Source: Chitinophaga sp. GbtcB8 (GTDB lineage: Bacteria; Bacteroidota; Bacteroidia; Chitinophagales; Chitinophagaceae). Taken from it: DNA of 64,000 bases. Position numbers and translations under genes: made by a program. Under the pieces are notes generated by a model. It was not told where the DNA came from. It did not search any database and saw only the letters and a list, made by a program, of their open reading frames with translations. The stretch spans positions 1 through 64,000 of the forward strand of contig NZ_JAGXJN010000032.1 of NCBI RefSeq assembly GCF_019091455.1, given 5' to 3'. Shown here piece after piece: positions 52,570-61,303 of this stretch (positions are counted from its first letter, which is position 1; the number at the start of each line of letters is the position of its first letter).

Positions 52570-53394
52570 ATGGAAAAGATAATACTCATGCTGGCTGGTG
52601 AGCAGCCAACAGATCATGTGCTGAGCTTCTTTCACTATCTCTCCGGTTTAGGCCGCTACCGGTTTCATGTACTGTTCTTTCAGCCTGCCAGGTATGCAGA
52701 AAAACCTGCCCTGAAAAAGGCCCTGGGCTTCCCATATGTGGAAAGCATTGTAGCCGGCGACCTCCCGGAATATGTTAGCAAAAGACAGGAGATTGAAGAT
52801 AATATGAGTGATTTTATAAACACCTGTAATAAAAAGGGGTTAATTGTTTCTGCCCGCTACCTCGAAGGGCCTTTAATGGAATCGCTCATAGAAGAAAGCC
52901 GTTTTGCAGACCTTATGATTACAGATGCTGCAATAGGAGCTACCAAACAGGTACCCGGTACATTATTGAAACAGCTGCTCATGTCCGCTAAATGCCCGGT
53001 GATCATTGCGCCTGCATTAAGATCAACTATTTCGGAGATTGTTTTTTGTTATGATGGCAGTAACGCTGCCTTATTTGCCATGAAACAGTTCACTTACCTG
53101 TTGCCCGAGCTCAATGAAGCCAGGGGAACTGTAGTACAGGTAAAAAATGATGGCTTGCCTGTTGATGAAAAAGGGATGATCGCTTCTTGGTTAAGCAATC
53201 ACTATGCATATTCAGATGTGGTTACATTAAAAGGGGAACCGGGTAATGAGCTCTTTACCTACCTGCTTAAAAAGCGGCATGCGCTGGTGGTAATGGGAGC
53301 TTATGGCAGAAGCTTACTTTCCAACTTCCTGCAGCATAGCCAGGCCGATCTTTTTATTCAGTCGCTTACCTACCCTATTTTTATTACACACTAA
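52570..53394 (+). CDS. Universal stress protein, two UspA domains
   Basis: The 274-residue cytoplasmic protein has an N-terminal UspA-like domain (about 1-145) that has lost most of the nucleotide-binding motif. Its C-terminal domain (about 150-274) has the FCYDGSNAALFAMKQF start and the ATP-binding-type loop MGAYGRSLLSNFLQHSQAD. Double-domain USPs are common in Bacteroidota. It is transcribed from a strong-looking promoter and is convergent with the hybrid kinase gene. The trigger is unknown. Confidence 0.83.
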   Translation: MEKIILMLAGEQPTDHVLSFFHYLSGLGRYRFHVLFFQPARYAEKPALKKALGFPYVESIVAGDLPEYVSKRQEIEDNMSDFINTCNKKGLIVSARYLEGPLMESLIEESRFADLMITDAAIGATKQVPGTLLKQLLMSAKCPVIIAPALRSTISEIVFCYDGSNAALFAMKQFTYLLPELNEARGTVVQVKNDGLPVDEKGMIASWLSNHYAYSDVVTLKGEPGNELFTYLLKKRHALVVMGAYGRSLLSNFLQHSQADLFIQSLTYPIFITH

Positions 53395-53411
53395 CGGTAA
53401 GGGGTATATGC

Positions 53412-55883
53412 TTACTTCAGCTGCCTGCCTACCAGGTGTGCAATGGTACTGATCAGCGTTGACGGCTCAAATGGTTTGGAGATATAATCATTCATGCCAG
53501 CCTTTATACACTTTTCGTTCTCCCCTTTTATGGCGTTAGCTGTTAAGGCAATTACCGGTATATCCCGGCTAATATTGGCGCGGATAAATGCGGTTGCTTC
53601 CAGCCCGTCCATAACCGGCATCTGCATATCCATCAGCACTACATCAAAAGGTTGTTTTGCCATGGCATCCAGGGCCTCCTTCCCGTTATTAACCGCGGTG
53701 ACCACCAGGCCGTGTTTTTCCAGGATCCTGCAGGCGATCAGCTGGTTAATTTCATTGTCTTCCGCCAGCAGCACCCGGCAGTCTTTCAGTATAGAGCTGT
53801 CTATGCTCTGTTTTTCCTTTACCGGGATGTTTTTTTCTTTACCTATATCAAAAGGTATGCGCAGCACAACGCTGGTGCCTGCACCCGGTTTGCTCTGAAG
53901 CTGAATGGTACCGCCCATCATTTCTACCAGCTGTTTGCTGATAGCCATTCCCAGTCCGGTACCGCCGTATTTGCGGGCAGTGGTCTTATCGCCCTGGGTA
54001 AAGTTCTGGAAAATGTTCTTCAGCGTTGCCTCATCCATCCCTATGCCGGTATCTGTTACCGTAATAACAGCCGTTAGCTGGCTGCCCCGCCAGCTCAGGG
54101 TATTGAAGGTTATTTGCACGCCGCCCTTTTCAGTAAACTTTATGGAATTGCTGAGCAGGTTCAGTAACACCTGCTTCAGCCGGAAAGGATCGCCCATGAT
54201 CACGGGCCATGGACCGGCCTCTATTTTCGTGGATAACAGCAGCCCTTTTTCCTGCGCCCGCAATGTCATTAACGCTATTGCCTGTTCAACCAGCTCTGCC
54301 GGGCGGAAACCAATGTTTTCCAGCTGCAGCATGCCTGCTTCTATTTTGGAAATATCCAGTATATCGTTAATGATCACCAGCAGGTGTTCGGATGCCTTGT
54401 TAATATTATCCAGGAAAAGGGATTGCTCCTGATCCAGGCTGGTTTCACCCAGCTGCCGGCTCATACCCAGGATGGCGCTGATAGGGGTACGTATTTCATG
54501 GCTCATATTTGCCAGGAAGGTTTCTTTGGCATGCGCCGATTCTTCTGCGGCCTGCCGGGCTTCCATTAAAGCCAGCTCCAGCTGTTTGTGGCTGGTAATA
54601 TCCAGGTGTATGCCAATGGAGCCTACCAGCTCATTTGCATCATTATAACGCGGCGCACCGCTTACCAGCCACCATTTCAGCTGCCCTTTCTTATTACGCA
54701 CTGCCAGCTCATAAGCGTCTGATATGCCCTGGGCGCGCAGCGCCTGCTTTTCCCTGGTAAAGCCGTCATTCTCCTTGCCCCTGAATAACATAGAAGCATT
54801 CTTATTCATCAGCTCATCCGGGGTATAACCCGACATTTCACAAAAGCTCTGGTTAGCATACAGGATGTTCTCCTCAAGGTCTACCTCTGTCAGCCCCAGG
54901 TTCATATTGGCAATGATGTTCCGGTACTTTTCTTCCTGCAGCCTTATAATATTTTCCGATTGCCTGCGCTTGGTAATGTCATTGTATTTCCACAGGTGCC
55001 CTTTGTGTTCATTGTCAAGGAATACCGGGATATAGCCCCTTTCCAATATGCGCCCGTCGGCCATTTCCAGCTCTTCGTCGGTTACCTGCTGCCGGTTTTC
55101 CAGGATCTCCGCTACCCGGTTCAGGAACAGCCCCGGGTTTTTGAATAAGTGTTTGGACTGTTCAACCGTCTGGCTGCAATCCAGCCCTATAAGCGCTTCC
55201 GGCGGCAACGGTATGGAAAGCAGATCACAGAACTGCTGGTTGGCCATAACGATCCTGCGGGCCTCATCTTCCACCAGCACACCACTGTGCAGGCTGGCCA
55301 GCAGGTTAGATAAGCGGTTGGCTGTGGTACGCAGCTCTGCCTGTATATTCTTGAGCGCATCTATATCCGTTATAGCGCCTACTACTTTAAGCACCTGGCC
55401 CTCACTGTTCCTTTTTATTACGCCGCCCCGGTTCAGGATCCACTTAATACTGCCATCTGCACAGTGCATACGGTATTCAACGGAATGTTTGCTGATGAGG
55501 CCCTGCTTATATTTGCGGAAGGTATCTACTGCAATATGCAGGTCCTCTTCATAAATTTCTCTCCACCATTCCTCATTCTCTTTATCAACATACTCCAGCC
55601 GCCGTAGTTTTAAGACAGAGTTATTTACCTGCGCAAATACCATTTTACGCTGTTCAAAATCATATTCCCATACATTATCCTCAATGGTTTGCAGGGCCAG
55701 CCGCATGCGCTGTTCAGACGCGGTGATGCTAACGGCATCGCCGGACAGCACCCGGTCCTTTTCATAGGATTCATAGGACTCATTCACCGCTTCCAGGAAA
55801 CGCAGGAATGCCGGTTGTTCCAGTAGCGCTGCATCCGGCAGGTATTTTTTTAATTGTTCTTCCAATAATTTATTAAAGCTCAT
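53412..55883 (-). CDS. Hybrid histidine kinase with three PAS domains
   Basis: The 823-residue protein is mostly cytoplasmic with no clear TM segment. PAS/PAC units lie at about 60-180, 190-305 and 315-435 (YRMHCADGSIKWILNRGG, RNIIANMNLGLTEVD, WWLVSGAPRYNDANELVGSIGIHLDIT). HisKA has H462 in FLANMSHEIRTPISAILGMS. HATPase_c has NLLSNSIKFTEKG and DTGIGMDEATLKNIFQNFTQGDKTTARKYGGTGLGMAISK. The C-terminal receiver has D752 in VLMDMQMPVMDG and K803 in ISKPF. Candidate phosphotransfer partners in this window are the two receiver-only proteins at 5610-5996 and 15663-16055. Confidence 0.93.
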   Translation of the reverse strand: MSFNKLLEEQLKKYLPDAALLEQPAFLRFLEAVNESYESYEKDRVLSGDAVSITASEQRMRLALQTIEDNVWEYDFEQRKMVFAQVNNSVLKLRRLEYVDKENEEWWREIYEEDLHIAVDTFRKYKQGLISKHSVEYRMHCADGSIKWILNRGGVIKRNSEGQVLKVVGAITDIDALKNIQAELRTTANRLSNLLASLHSGVLVEDEARRIVMANQQFCDLLSIPLPPEALIGLDCSQTVEQSKHLFKNPGLFLNRVAEILENRQQVTDEELEMADGRILERGYIPVFLDNEHKGHLWKYNDITKRRQSENIIRLQEEKYRNIIANMNLGLTEVDLEENILYANQSFCEMSGYTPDELMNKNASMLFRGKENDGFTREKQALRAQGISDAYELAVRNKKGQLKWWLVSGAPRYNDANELVGSIGIHLDITSHKQLELALMEARQAAEESAHAKETFLANMSHEIRTPISAILGMSRQLGETSLDQEQSLFLDNINKASEHLLVIINDILDISKIEAGMLQLENIGFRPAELVEQAIALMTLRAQEKGLLLSTKIEAGPWPVIMGDPFRLKQVLLNLLSNSIKFTEKGGVQITFNTLSWRGSQLTAVITVTDTGIGMDEATLKNIFQNFTQGDKTTARKYGGTGLGMAISKQLVEMMGGTIQLQSKPGAGTSVVLRIPFDIGKEKNIPVKEKQSIDSSILKDCRVLLAEDNEINQLIACRILEKHGLVVTAVNNGKEALDAMAKQPFDVVLMDMQMPVMDGLEATAFIRANISRDIPVIALTANAIKGENEKCIKAGMNDYISKPFEPSTLISTIAHLVGRQLK

Positions 55884-56046
55884 AGGATCAGCTAAATTTC
55901 ATCCGCAGCCTGCATGCTGTATTGAGTAAGAAAGGTAAAAGTTTATTGTACTGTCAGTATATACGAAAAGCCTGTCAAATAGATCTTATTCATGAACGTT
56001 ATAGCGGCAGTAAATGACCTGCCTGCTCTGCTGTACTATTGCCCCG

Positions 56047-56064
56047 TAGCCTAAAGGTAGGCTA
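56047..56064 (+). promoter_or_regulatory. Inverted repeat upstream of the VOC gene
   Basis: TAGCCTA-AAGG-TAGGCTA is a perfect 7-bp dyad about 90 bp before the VOC ATG in the 270-bp divergent spacer 55884-56153. It could be an operator or RNA hairpin. Confidence 0.35.
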
Positions 56065-56153
56065 TCCGGGTAAATTACCAACTTATCCGGCAGGTATTTA
56101 GTAGTTTTAATTTATGCTAATAACAGCAAGCTCCATTATAAAACCAGCATCAT

Positions 56154-56552
56154 ATGAAGGCAAATGAATTAAGGATCATCCTGACAGTAGACAACCTGGA
56201 AGAGATCATAAAATTTTACCGGGATTCTCTGGGTTTAACAACCTCTAAAGAATGGCATGAGCAAACAGGCAATGGCATTATCCTGGATGCAGGCAGGGCG
56301 TCCCTGGAGCTGATAGATAGCCGCCATGCTGCTACCATAGATGAAATTGAAGTAGGCGAACGGGTAGCCGGGCCTGTCCGGCTTGCCTTTAAAGTTGGCA
56401 ATGCAATAGACACGGCCGGAGAAAAATTAGCGGCAGCCGGCGCTATCAAAATTGCCGCCGTTAAACAAGCTCCCTGGAGCAAGGTGCAGCGCATGCAGGA
56501 CCCATCGGGCATGCAGTTCACTTTGTTTGAAACATCTACCTTGGCAGAATAG
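56154..56552 (+). CDS. VOC superfamily (glyoxalase/bleomycin-resistance-like) protein
   Basis: The 132-residue single-domain protein has two betaalphabetabetabeta units: LRIILTVDNLEEIIKFYRDSLGLTTSKEW at the start and GPVRLAFKVGNAIDTAGEKLAAAGAIKIAAVKQAPWSKVQRMQDPSGMQFTLFE at the end. The family binds a metal with H/E residues, and only E126 in TLFE is clearly in place. The substrate is unknown. It is transcribed away from the hybrid kinase. Confidence 0.8.
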   Translation: MKANELRIILTVDNLEEIIKFYRDSLGLTTSKEWHEQTGNGIILDAGRASLELIDSRHAATIDEIEVGERVAGPVRLAFKVGNAIDTAGEKLAAAGAIKIAAVKQAPWSKVQRMQDPSGMQFTLFETSTLAE

Positions 56553-56768
56553 TGCAGTATAAACGGACTTGTATTGGGTGCAAAATGGAAACCCTGTATA
56601 TTGGACGCCATTGGTAAAAGGCCTCGTGAAATTTAACGCTGCGTTTATCCATAACCGTCACATAAAACCGGATCTCTCCCCGGAGCACAGGCCCTGTGCC
56701 CGTACCTGCCAAATTCAAAATCCAGAAATAAATATTGTATACTTGCGCGAAATCAAAAGACATTGAAC

Positions 56769-57290
56769 ATGAAAAAAACGATTGCCAGTTTGTTGGTCTT
56801 ATGCTGGTCATTTTTGTTAACCGCCTGTAATACAGCCACCCCGGAAAACTATTTTGACAGGGCTGTGCTAAACACCAATCTTTTTAATGATTTTGCCACT
56901 GAGCAGTTTACAAATATGCTGGTGGCCTATACGGTAAAACATGAAGGAGTGCAACAAAACGTTACCGCTGCCCAGGTGGTTGAAACTAAGGTCCTGAGTA
57001 TTGAAAAAGCGCTGAAGGATGTAAAAGCATTACAGGAAACGGATGAAACCAAAGAAATGCTGCAAACTTCCATTGCCCTGCATGAATATGTGCTGCCTGT
57101 TTACAAGAATGAGTATAAAGCGCTGGCAAAACTTTGCGACGATGGCGCTGCTAAAGAAGATATTGCAGCAAAAGGACAGGAAATAAGCAGCAAATACGCC
57201 CAACAGTTTGATGCGCTGTCAGAAAAGCTGACCAGCCTTGGTAAGGTTTATGCAAAGGCGCATAACATCAATGTAACCTGGGGACGTTAG
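56769..57290 (+). CDS. Helical surface/periplasmic lipoprotein, LIC11966-like
   Basis: This is a 173-residue lipoprotein from ATG 56769 (lipobox SFLLTAC, C20; an in-frame TTG lies at 56763). The rest is helical: ENYFDRAVLNTNLFNDFATEQFTNML, VETKVLSIEKALKDVKALQETDETKEMLQTSIALHEYVLPVYKNEYKALAKLCDDG and QQFDALSEKLTSLGKVYAKAHNI. The ending AKAHNI and overall pattern recall the LIC11966 surface-protein family, recalled only loosely. Function is unknown. Confidence 0.65.
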   Translation: MKKTIASLLVLCWSFLLTACNTATPENYFDRAVLNTNLFNDFATEQFTNMLVAYTVKHEGVQQNVTAAQVVETKVLSIEKALKDVKALQETDETKEMLQTSIALHEYVLPVYKNEYKALAKLCDDGAAKEDIAAKGQEISSKYAQQFDALSEKLTSLGKVYAKAHNINVTWGR

Positions 57291-57409
57291 AAAGTTTGTA
57301 TAATATATAATTACAGGAAGCCGGGGATTGATCTCCGGCTTCCGCGTTTTCCGGATGCAGCGGGGGGAAATATTATATATTAATATTATATTTTTTACTA
57401 ATTTCAAGT

Positions 57410-57985
57410 ATGCGTGAAACCCTTGTCCTATGCCTGTTACTGACAGCGCTGCTGTCCTGTGGGCAGCCGGCTGACGAAGAGCATGTGAATACCCTTGCCT
57501 GGATCGTTAATGATATTGATTCCGGTGTTGTACAGCCAAACAGGACCGGCTCTACGGTATTTATACAGGAAAAGGGTATTAATACCAGTGGTACTAACCC
57601 GGCAACACTCATCGCATTCTCTAAAACACTGAAAGGTATTCCTTATAAATATGCCTCTTCCGATCCGGCAGCAGGGTTCGATTGTTCCGGGTTCATTACC
57701 TATGTTTTTAATCATTTTGGTATAGCCGTTCCCAGAAGCTCCGCAGATTTCAGTGACCAGGGCATACCTGTTACGCTGGACCTCTCAAAACCCGGTGACC
57801 TGATCCTTTTTACAGGCACGGATAGTGCCATCAGAACGGTGGGGCATATGGGGATCATTACCTATACAGGCGATAGCATTGTTTTCATACATTCTACTTC
57901 CGGGAAAGCTGCAGGCGTAACAGAAACAACGCTCAGCCCTTATTATATGGAGCGGTTTATAAAAGTGATCCGGGTGTTTGAATAA
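57410..57985 (+). CDS. NlpC/P60-family lipoprotein (peptidoglycan endopeptidase)
   Basis: This is a 191-residue lipoprotein (lipobox ALLSC, C17). The NlpC/P60 domain (about 65-191) has the catalytic triad C92 (FDCSGFITYVF), H146 (VGHMGII) and H161 (FIHSTSG), with IPYKYASSDPAAG preceding the cysteine and SKPGDLILFTG between. It is expected to cut gamma-D-Glu-diaminopimelate bonds in cell-wall peptides. The stop lies 2 bp from the end of the convergent ROK gene. Confidence 0.9.
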   Translation: MRETLVLCLLLTALLSCGQPADEEHVNTLAWIVNDIDSGVVQPNRTGSTVFIQEKGINTSGTNPATLIAFSKTLKGIPYKYASSDPAAGFDCSGFITYVFNHFGIAVPRSSADFSDQGIPVTLDLSKPGDLILFTGTDSAIRTVGHMGIITYTGDSIVFIHSTSGKAAGVTETTLSPYYMERFIKVIRVFE

Positions 57986-57987
57986 GG

Positions 57988-59235
57988 TTATTGCATGCCT
58001 ACCAATCCATTCTGTTCATCAATGAATGCTTTGGCATTTACACTTTTACTTTTTATTTCGTACTCCCGTACTTTGCTTTCCATTACCAAGGCCACCGCCC
58101 CGATCAGCTCTGCCTGGTAGCCCAGGGTTGAAATAGCCAGCGTAGTATTGGCAGCCAGCCGCGGGATACTATGTTCATTCAAAGCCTGCTGCACAGATGC
58201 TTCCCAGAGCCTGCCGGCTAAAGCTCCCCTGCCGCTTAACACCACCAGCTCAGGGTTCATTAAATGGATCAGGATAGCCACGGCCTTTCCTATATCATAA
58301 CCTGTTTGCGACAACAGCTCTATCACAAAACGGTCGCCTTTATGAACAGCGGCCACAATGGCGTCCCAATCAGCTTCCAGGTGCCCGCTGGGGTAATCGC
58401 TGCCTAAGGTAGAGGGCCGCCCGGATCTTAAGCCCTGCGCGGCTTTTTCTATCACTACCTGTAAAGAGGCTTCTGTTTCCAGGCAGCCGCTTTTGCCACA
58501 GCTGCATAATTTGTTGTTATTGAAAATGGGAATGTGGCTGAACTCACCGGCAAAACCATTATGGCCCCGGAATAAGCCGCCATTCAGGATCATGCCCAGG
58601 CCAATACCCCAGCCTATATTCACCACCAGGGCATGCTTTTTCTGCCGCGCCACGCCAAAACGAAATTCCGCCAAAGCAATAAGGCTGGAATCATTATCAA
58701 TATAAACAGGAAAGCCCAGCTCCTGCGCCAGGTATTCCCGGATGGTCTTATTTTCCGTATTTAAAAAGGAATAATTGATGCCTTTTTTAGCATCTACAAA
58801 ACCGGGCATCCCGATGCCGGCGCCTATGATCTTCTTTTTATCTATACCGGAGGCACTAATCACTTCGGACATTTTCTCCTTCAGCTGTATAATGGCTGCC
58901 GGGTTATCCGTAAGCGGCAGCTCAAATTTCTTAACAGGGGTAACCGTGTTATTCTGCAGGTCCATCAGCGCTATGCGGGTTACCATCTGGTCCATAGCCA
59001 CTGACAGGACGTAAATGGCATCCTGCTTCATAGCATAGGTTACCGGCCGCCGGCCGCCGCTGGATGGCGCGTACCCCGATTCCAGGATAAAGCCCCCGGT
59101 CACCAGTTCATCAATTACCTTCATCACATGGGGTATGCTCTTTCCTATACGTTCACTCAGATCCGTGGAGGAAAGCTTCCCGGAGAAATAAAATTCCCTC
59201 AGGGCCAATGTTTTGTAATAATCTCTCTTTACCAT
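57988..59235 (-). CDS. ROK family transcriptional regulator (NagC/Mlc-like)
   Basis: The 415-residue regulator has an N-terminal winged HTH (about 8-60: LREFYFSGKLSSTDLSERIGKSIPHVMKVIDELVTGGFILESG). The ROK fold follows, with GIGMPGFVD, D182 (VYIDNDSSLIALAEFRFG), NIGWGIGLGMILNG, E231 and H234 in GFAGEFSHIP, and the zinc motif CSCGKSGCLE (C244, C246, C251). The complete HTH plus sugar-kinase-like domain indicates a sugar-responsive repressor. A palindrome 65 bp upstream may be its operator. The regulon is unknown; it is not next to a PUL, but PUL 3 lies 2 kb away. Confidence 0.9.
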   Translation of the reverse strand: MVKRDYYKTLALREFYFSGKLSSTDLSERIGKSIPHVMKVIDELVTGGFILESGYAPSSGGRRPVTYAMKQDAIYVLSVAMDQMVTRIALMDLQNNTVTPVKKFELPLTDNPAAIIQLKEKMSEVISASGIDKKKIIGAGIGMPGFVDAKKGINYSFLNTENKTIREYLAQELGFPVYIDNDSSLIALAEFRFGVARQKKHALVVNIGWGIGLGMILNGGLFRGHNGFAGEFSHIPIFNNNKLCSCGKSGCLETEASLQVVIEKAAQGLRSGRPSTLGSDYPSGHLEADWDAIVAAVHKGDRFVIELLSQTGYDIGKAVAILIHLMNPELVVLSGRGALAGRLWEASVQQALNEHSIPRLAANTTLAISTLGYQAELIGAVALVMESKVREYEIKSKSVNAKAFIDEQNGLVGMQ

Positions 59236-59281
59236 ATTTCAGAAACGCTGTTCTTTATTCCCGAAAAACATACAAATGACA

Positions 59282-59320
59282 AGGCAAAGTAAGGGCTAAC
59301 TGATTGCAATTGCAAGTCAG
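59282..59320 (-). promoter_or_regulatory. Candidate ROK operator and -7 element
   Basis: TTGCAATTGCAA (59304-59315) is a perfect 12-bp palindrome extended by CTGA / TCAG (59300-59303, 59317-59320). On the minus strand TTACTTTG at 59289-59282, near TAnnTTTG, follows the palindrome, which puts the palindrome over the -33 area of the ROK gene promoter. Confidence 0.5.
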
Positions 59321-59354
59321 CGCACAAACATTAACAATATTATACACGTTTTAT

Positions 59355-60662
59355 CTATTCCAAATCAATGCTCTCATCTCCTAAATTGTATTGCGCATAA
59401 ATGAGCAATAGCGTAAACATTTCATCGTCCGATCTCATACTGCCTTTTGAAAAAACATATTTTGGCGGATCACTGGGGTTAAAAGGGTTATCTTTTGTAT
59501 TATCATAAATGCCTTTCATGTAAATAACAGAACCACGGGGGATCTTTACCGGCTTCTTAAACCGGTACAGCTCCTGCCAGCGAAAGTCCCACTGGGGTAT
59601 TTTAACCAGGTGAATGGTATCATTGTCCGGTGTTACTACAAATGCCTCAAAAGATCTTCCCAGGTAATGCATATGCGGCCACACATATAAAAGCGATTGC
59701 TCTTCGGGCGTTTTCATTTTCAGCTCAAACGTTTTTACCTGGCCAGGAGGGATCATGAAAATGGGATCAATGTCCCGCTCACCTACCCCGCCGGAACCAA
59801 TGCTGATAATACGCACCGGCCTTTTTACCGGCGCATCTTTAAAGTACATGTTAACGCCCACTATTGATTGCTCATCTGCTGCTATAGGCGCATAATGCGT
59901 GGTAAAGATCACTACTCCCCTTTCGGGAAATGTCCAGCCAAAATCATTGGGATAATATTCTGCTGAGGCCCCGGGTATCCATCCCGTGTAATAAACCATG
60001 GTTCGTTTCAGCTGGTCAAAAGCGCTCCTGTTCTGTGGCTCTTCGTCCGTATCAATGGTGCTTAAACCCGCATCCAGGTCCACACTGCTATCAGCTACAC
60101 TATAAAAACCATAATTAACATGGTGTATGATCTTTTTATTGTTGGTCACAAATTCAATGGCCTCTACGCTTTTGCCGGCCGGTAGTTCAAACGGCACTTT
60201 ATATTCTATAAACCTTTCCTTATTATTTCCCTTAACAGTAAACGGTATTTTGGATTTTAATACCAGGTCAGGCGCCCGGCCATTTAACAGCTTACCGGCG
60301 TTTGTATTCAGTACCGGTGCATTTTTAGGCGCTTTCCCTTTAGGCGCTTTATGATCTATCCATGCAAGAATGGCCTGCTTCTCTTCAGCTGTAAGCCCCC
60401 GCTGGTTGGCGAAGTGTGAATACGCTGTATCTGCCTGCCAGGGCGGCATATAGCCGGTGCTGATCACTTTTTTTATAAAGGGAAGCCTCTTTGTAAAATC
60501 TTCATAGTTCAATAGCGGAAAAGGGGCCGCCTCTCCGGGATTATGGCAAACACCGCATTTACGCAGCAGTATCGGTTCAACGTCGTAGTAGGTTTGTGCA
60601 CGAAGCGTGGTGAATGTAAACAGGAATACTATAGTAAATAAGCGTGCTGGCATATGCTTCAT
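59355..60662 (-). CDS. Cytochrome c / PHM-like type-II copper monooxygenase fusion
   Basis: The 435-residue exported protein has a signal peptide ending near LRAQ. The N-terminal cytochrome c part (about 24-105) has the heme motif CGVCH (C36, C39, H40) and a likely Met ligand M72 in GYMPPW. The C-terminal part (about 130-435) shows all copper ligands known from peptidylglycine hydroxylating monooxygenase in the right order: H180, H181 and H256 (CuH site), then H330 and H332 in PHMHYLG and M415 in DEMF (CuM site). It should oxidise an unknown substrate with O2, with heme supplying electrons in place of ascorbate. The start overlaps the redoxin stop by 4 bp (ATGA), so both are co-translated. 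Confidence 0.82.
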   Translation of the reverse strand: MKHMPARLFTIVFLFTFTTLRAQTYYDVEPILLRKCGVCHNPGEAAPFPLLNYEDFTKRLPFIKKVISTGYMPPWQADTAYSHFANQRGLTAEEKQAILAWIDHKAPKGKAPKNAPVLNTNAGKLLNGRAPDLVLKSKIPFTVKGNNKERFIEYKVPFELPAGKSVEAIEFVTNNKKIIHHVNYGFYSVADSSVDLDAGLSTIDTDEEPQNRSAFDQLKRTMVYYTGWIPGASAEYYPNDFGWTFPERGVVIFTTHYAPIAADEQSIVGVNMYFKDAPVKRPVRIISIGSGGVGERDIDPIFMIPPGQVKTFELKMKTPEEQSLLYVWPHMHYLGRSFEAFVVTPDNDTIHLVKIPQWDFRWQELYRFKKPVKIPRGSVIYMKGIYDNTKDNPFNPSDPPKYVFSKGSMRSDDEMFTLLLIYAQYNLGDESIDLE

Positions 60663-61231
60663 TTATTGCTGATCAGGCAACCTACTGCCGTTGTTTTAAA
60701 AGGGTTCACTGTTCTATGTTGTAAAAAATTATCAATGGCGTCACGCAGATAATGGTGATCCGCCTGCCTTTTCTTTTTGCCAAGGCTCACAGCCCAGTCA
60801 TCAATGGCGCCATTGTATACCAGCACGCTGTTATTATCATATAAAAAAACTTCAGGCGTTACCGTTGCCTGTGTATAATTTACCAACGCTTCTTTTTTAT
60901 CCCGTACCAGCACAAAATCAACTGCATATTTTTGCTGAAAGGCTTTTATTTCATCATCACTGTATACTGATCCTGCAAAAACGCCCACAATGGCCAGGGA
61001 ATCTCTTTTGTTCTTTTGTAGCTCATTCAATACAATAGTGTAATTGCGGCTCAGCGGGCAGTCCGGCGAAAGGAACACCAGGGCGGTCAGCTGCTTGTGA
61101 ATGCCGGATAAGGAGAAGGACTTGCCTTCTATTGTTCTTACCTTAATGGCCTTCAGCGCATCCGCTGCCGGCTGCTGTGCATGTAATGCTCCTAAAAACA
61201 AACAGCCGCAAATAAGCAACACATATTTCAT
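60659..61231 (-). CDS. Redoxin (AhpC/TSA-type thioredoxin-fold) protein, single-Cys motif
   Basis: The 190-residue exported protein has a signal peptide ending near LHAQ. The thioredoxin fold has LVFLSPDCPLSRNYT with C58 in place of a CxxC pair, the cis-Pro loop TVTPEVFLY, and a second conserved-looking Cys in the tail VGCLIS (C185). Lack of CxxC argues against a standard disulfide reductase; a metallochaperone or assembly role for the copper site of the co-translated PHM-like protein is an inference. Redoxins next to PHM-like/cytochrome genes are, as I recall, a recurring bacterial arrangement. Confidence 0.8.
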   Translation of the reverse strand: MKYVLLICGCLFLGALHAQQPAADALKAIKVRTIEGKSFSLSGIHKQLTALVFLSPDCPLSRNYTIVLNELQKNKRDSLAIVGVFAGSVYSDDEIKAFQQKYAVDFVLVRDKKEALVNYTQATVTPEVFLYDNNSVLVYNGAIDDWAVSLGKKKRQADHHYLRDAIDNFLQHRTVNPFKTTAVGCLISNK

Positions 61232-61303
61232 GAAAAGCTTTTTGGTTATGCATCCAGACCAGGTAAAGATACCTGATCTGAATGCATTGTATTATTCTAC
61301 AAC

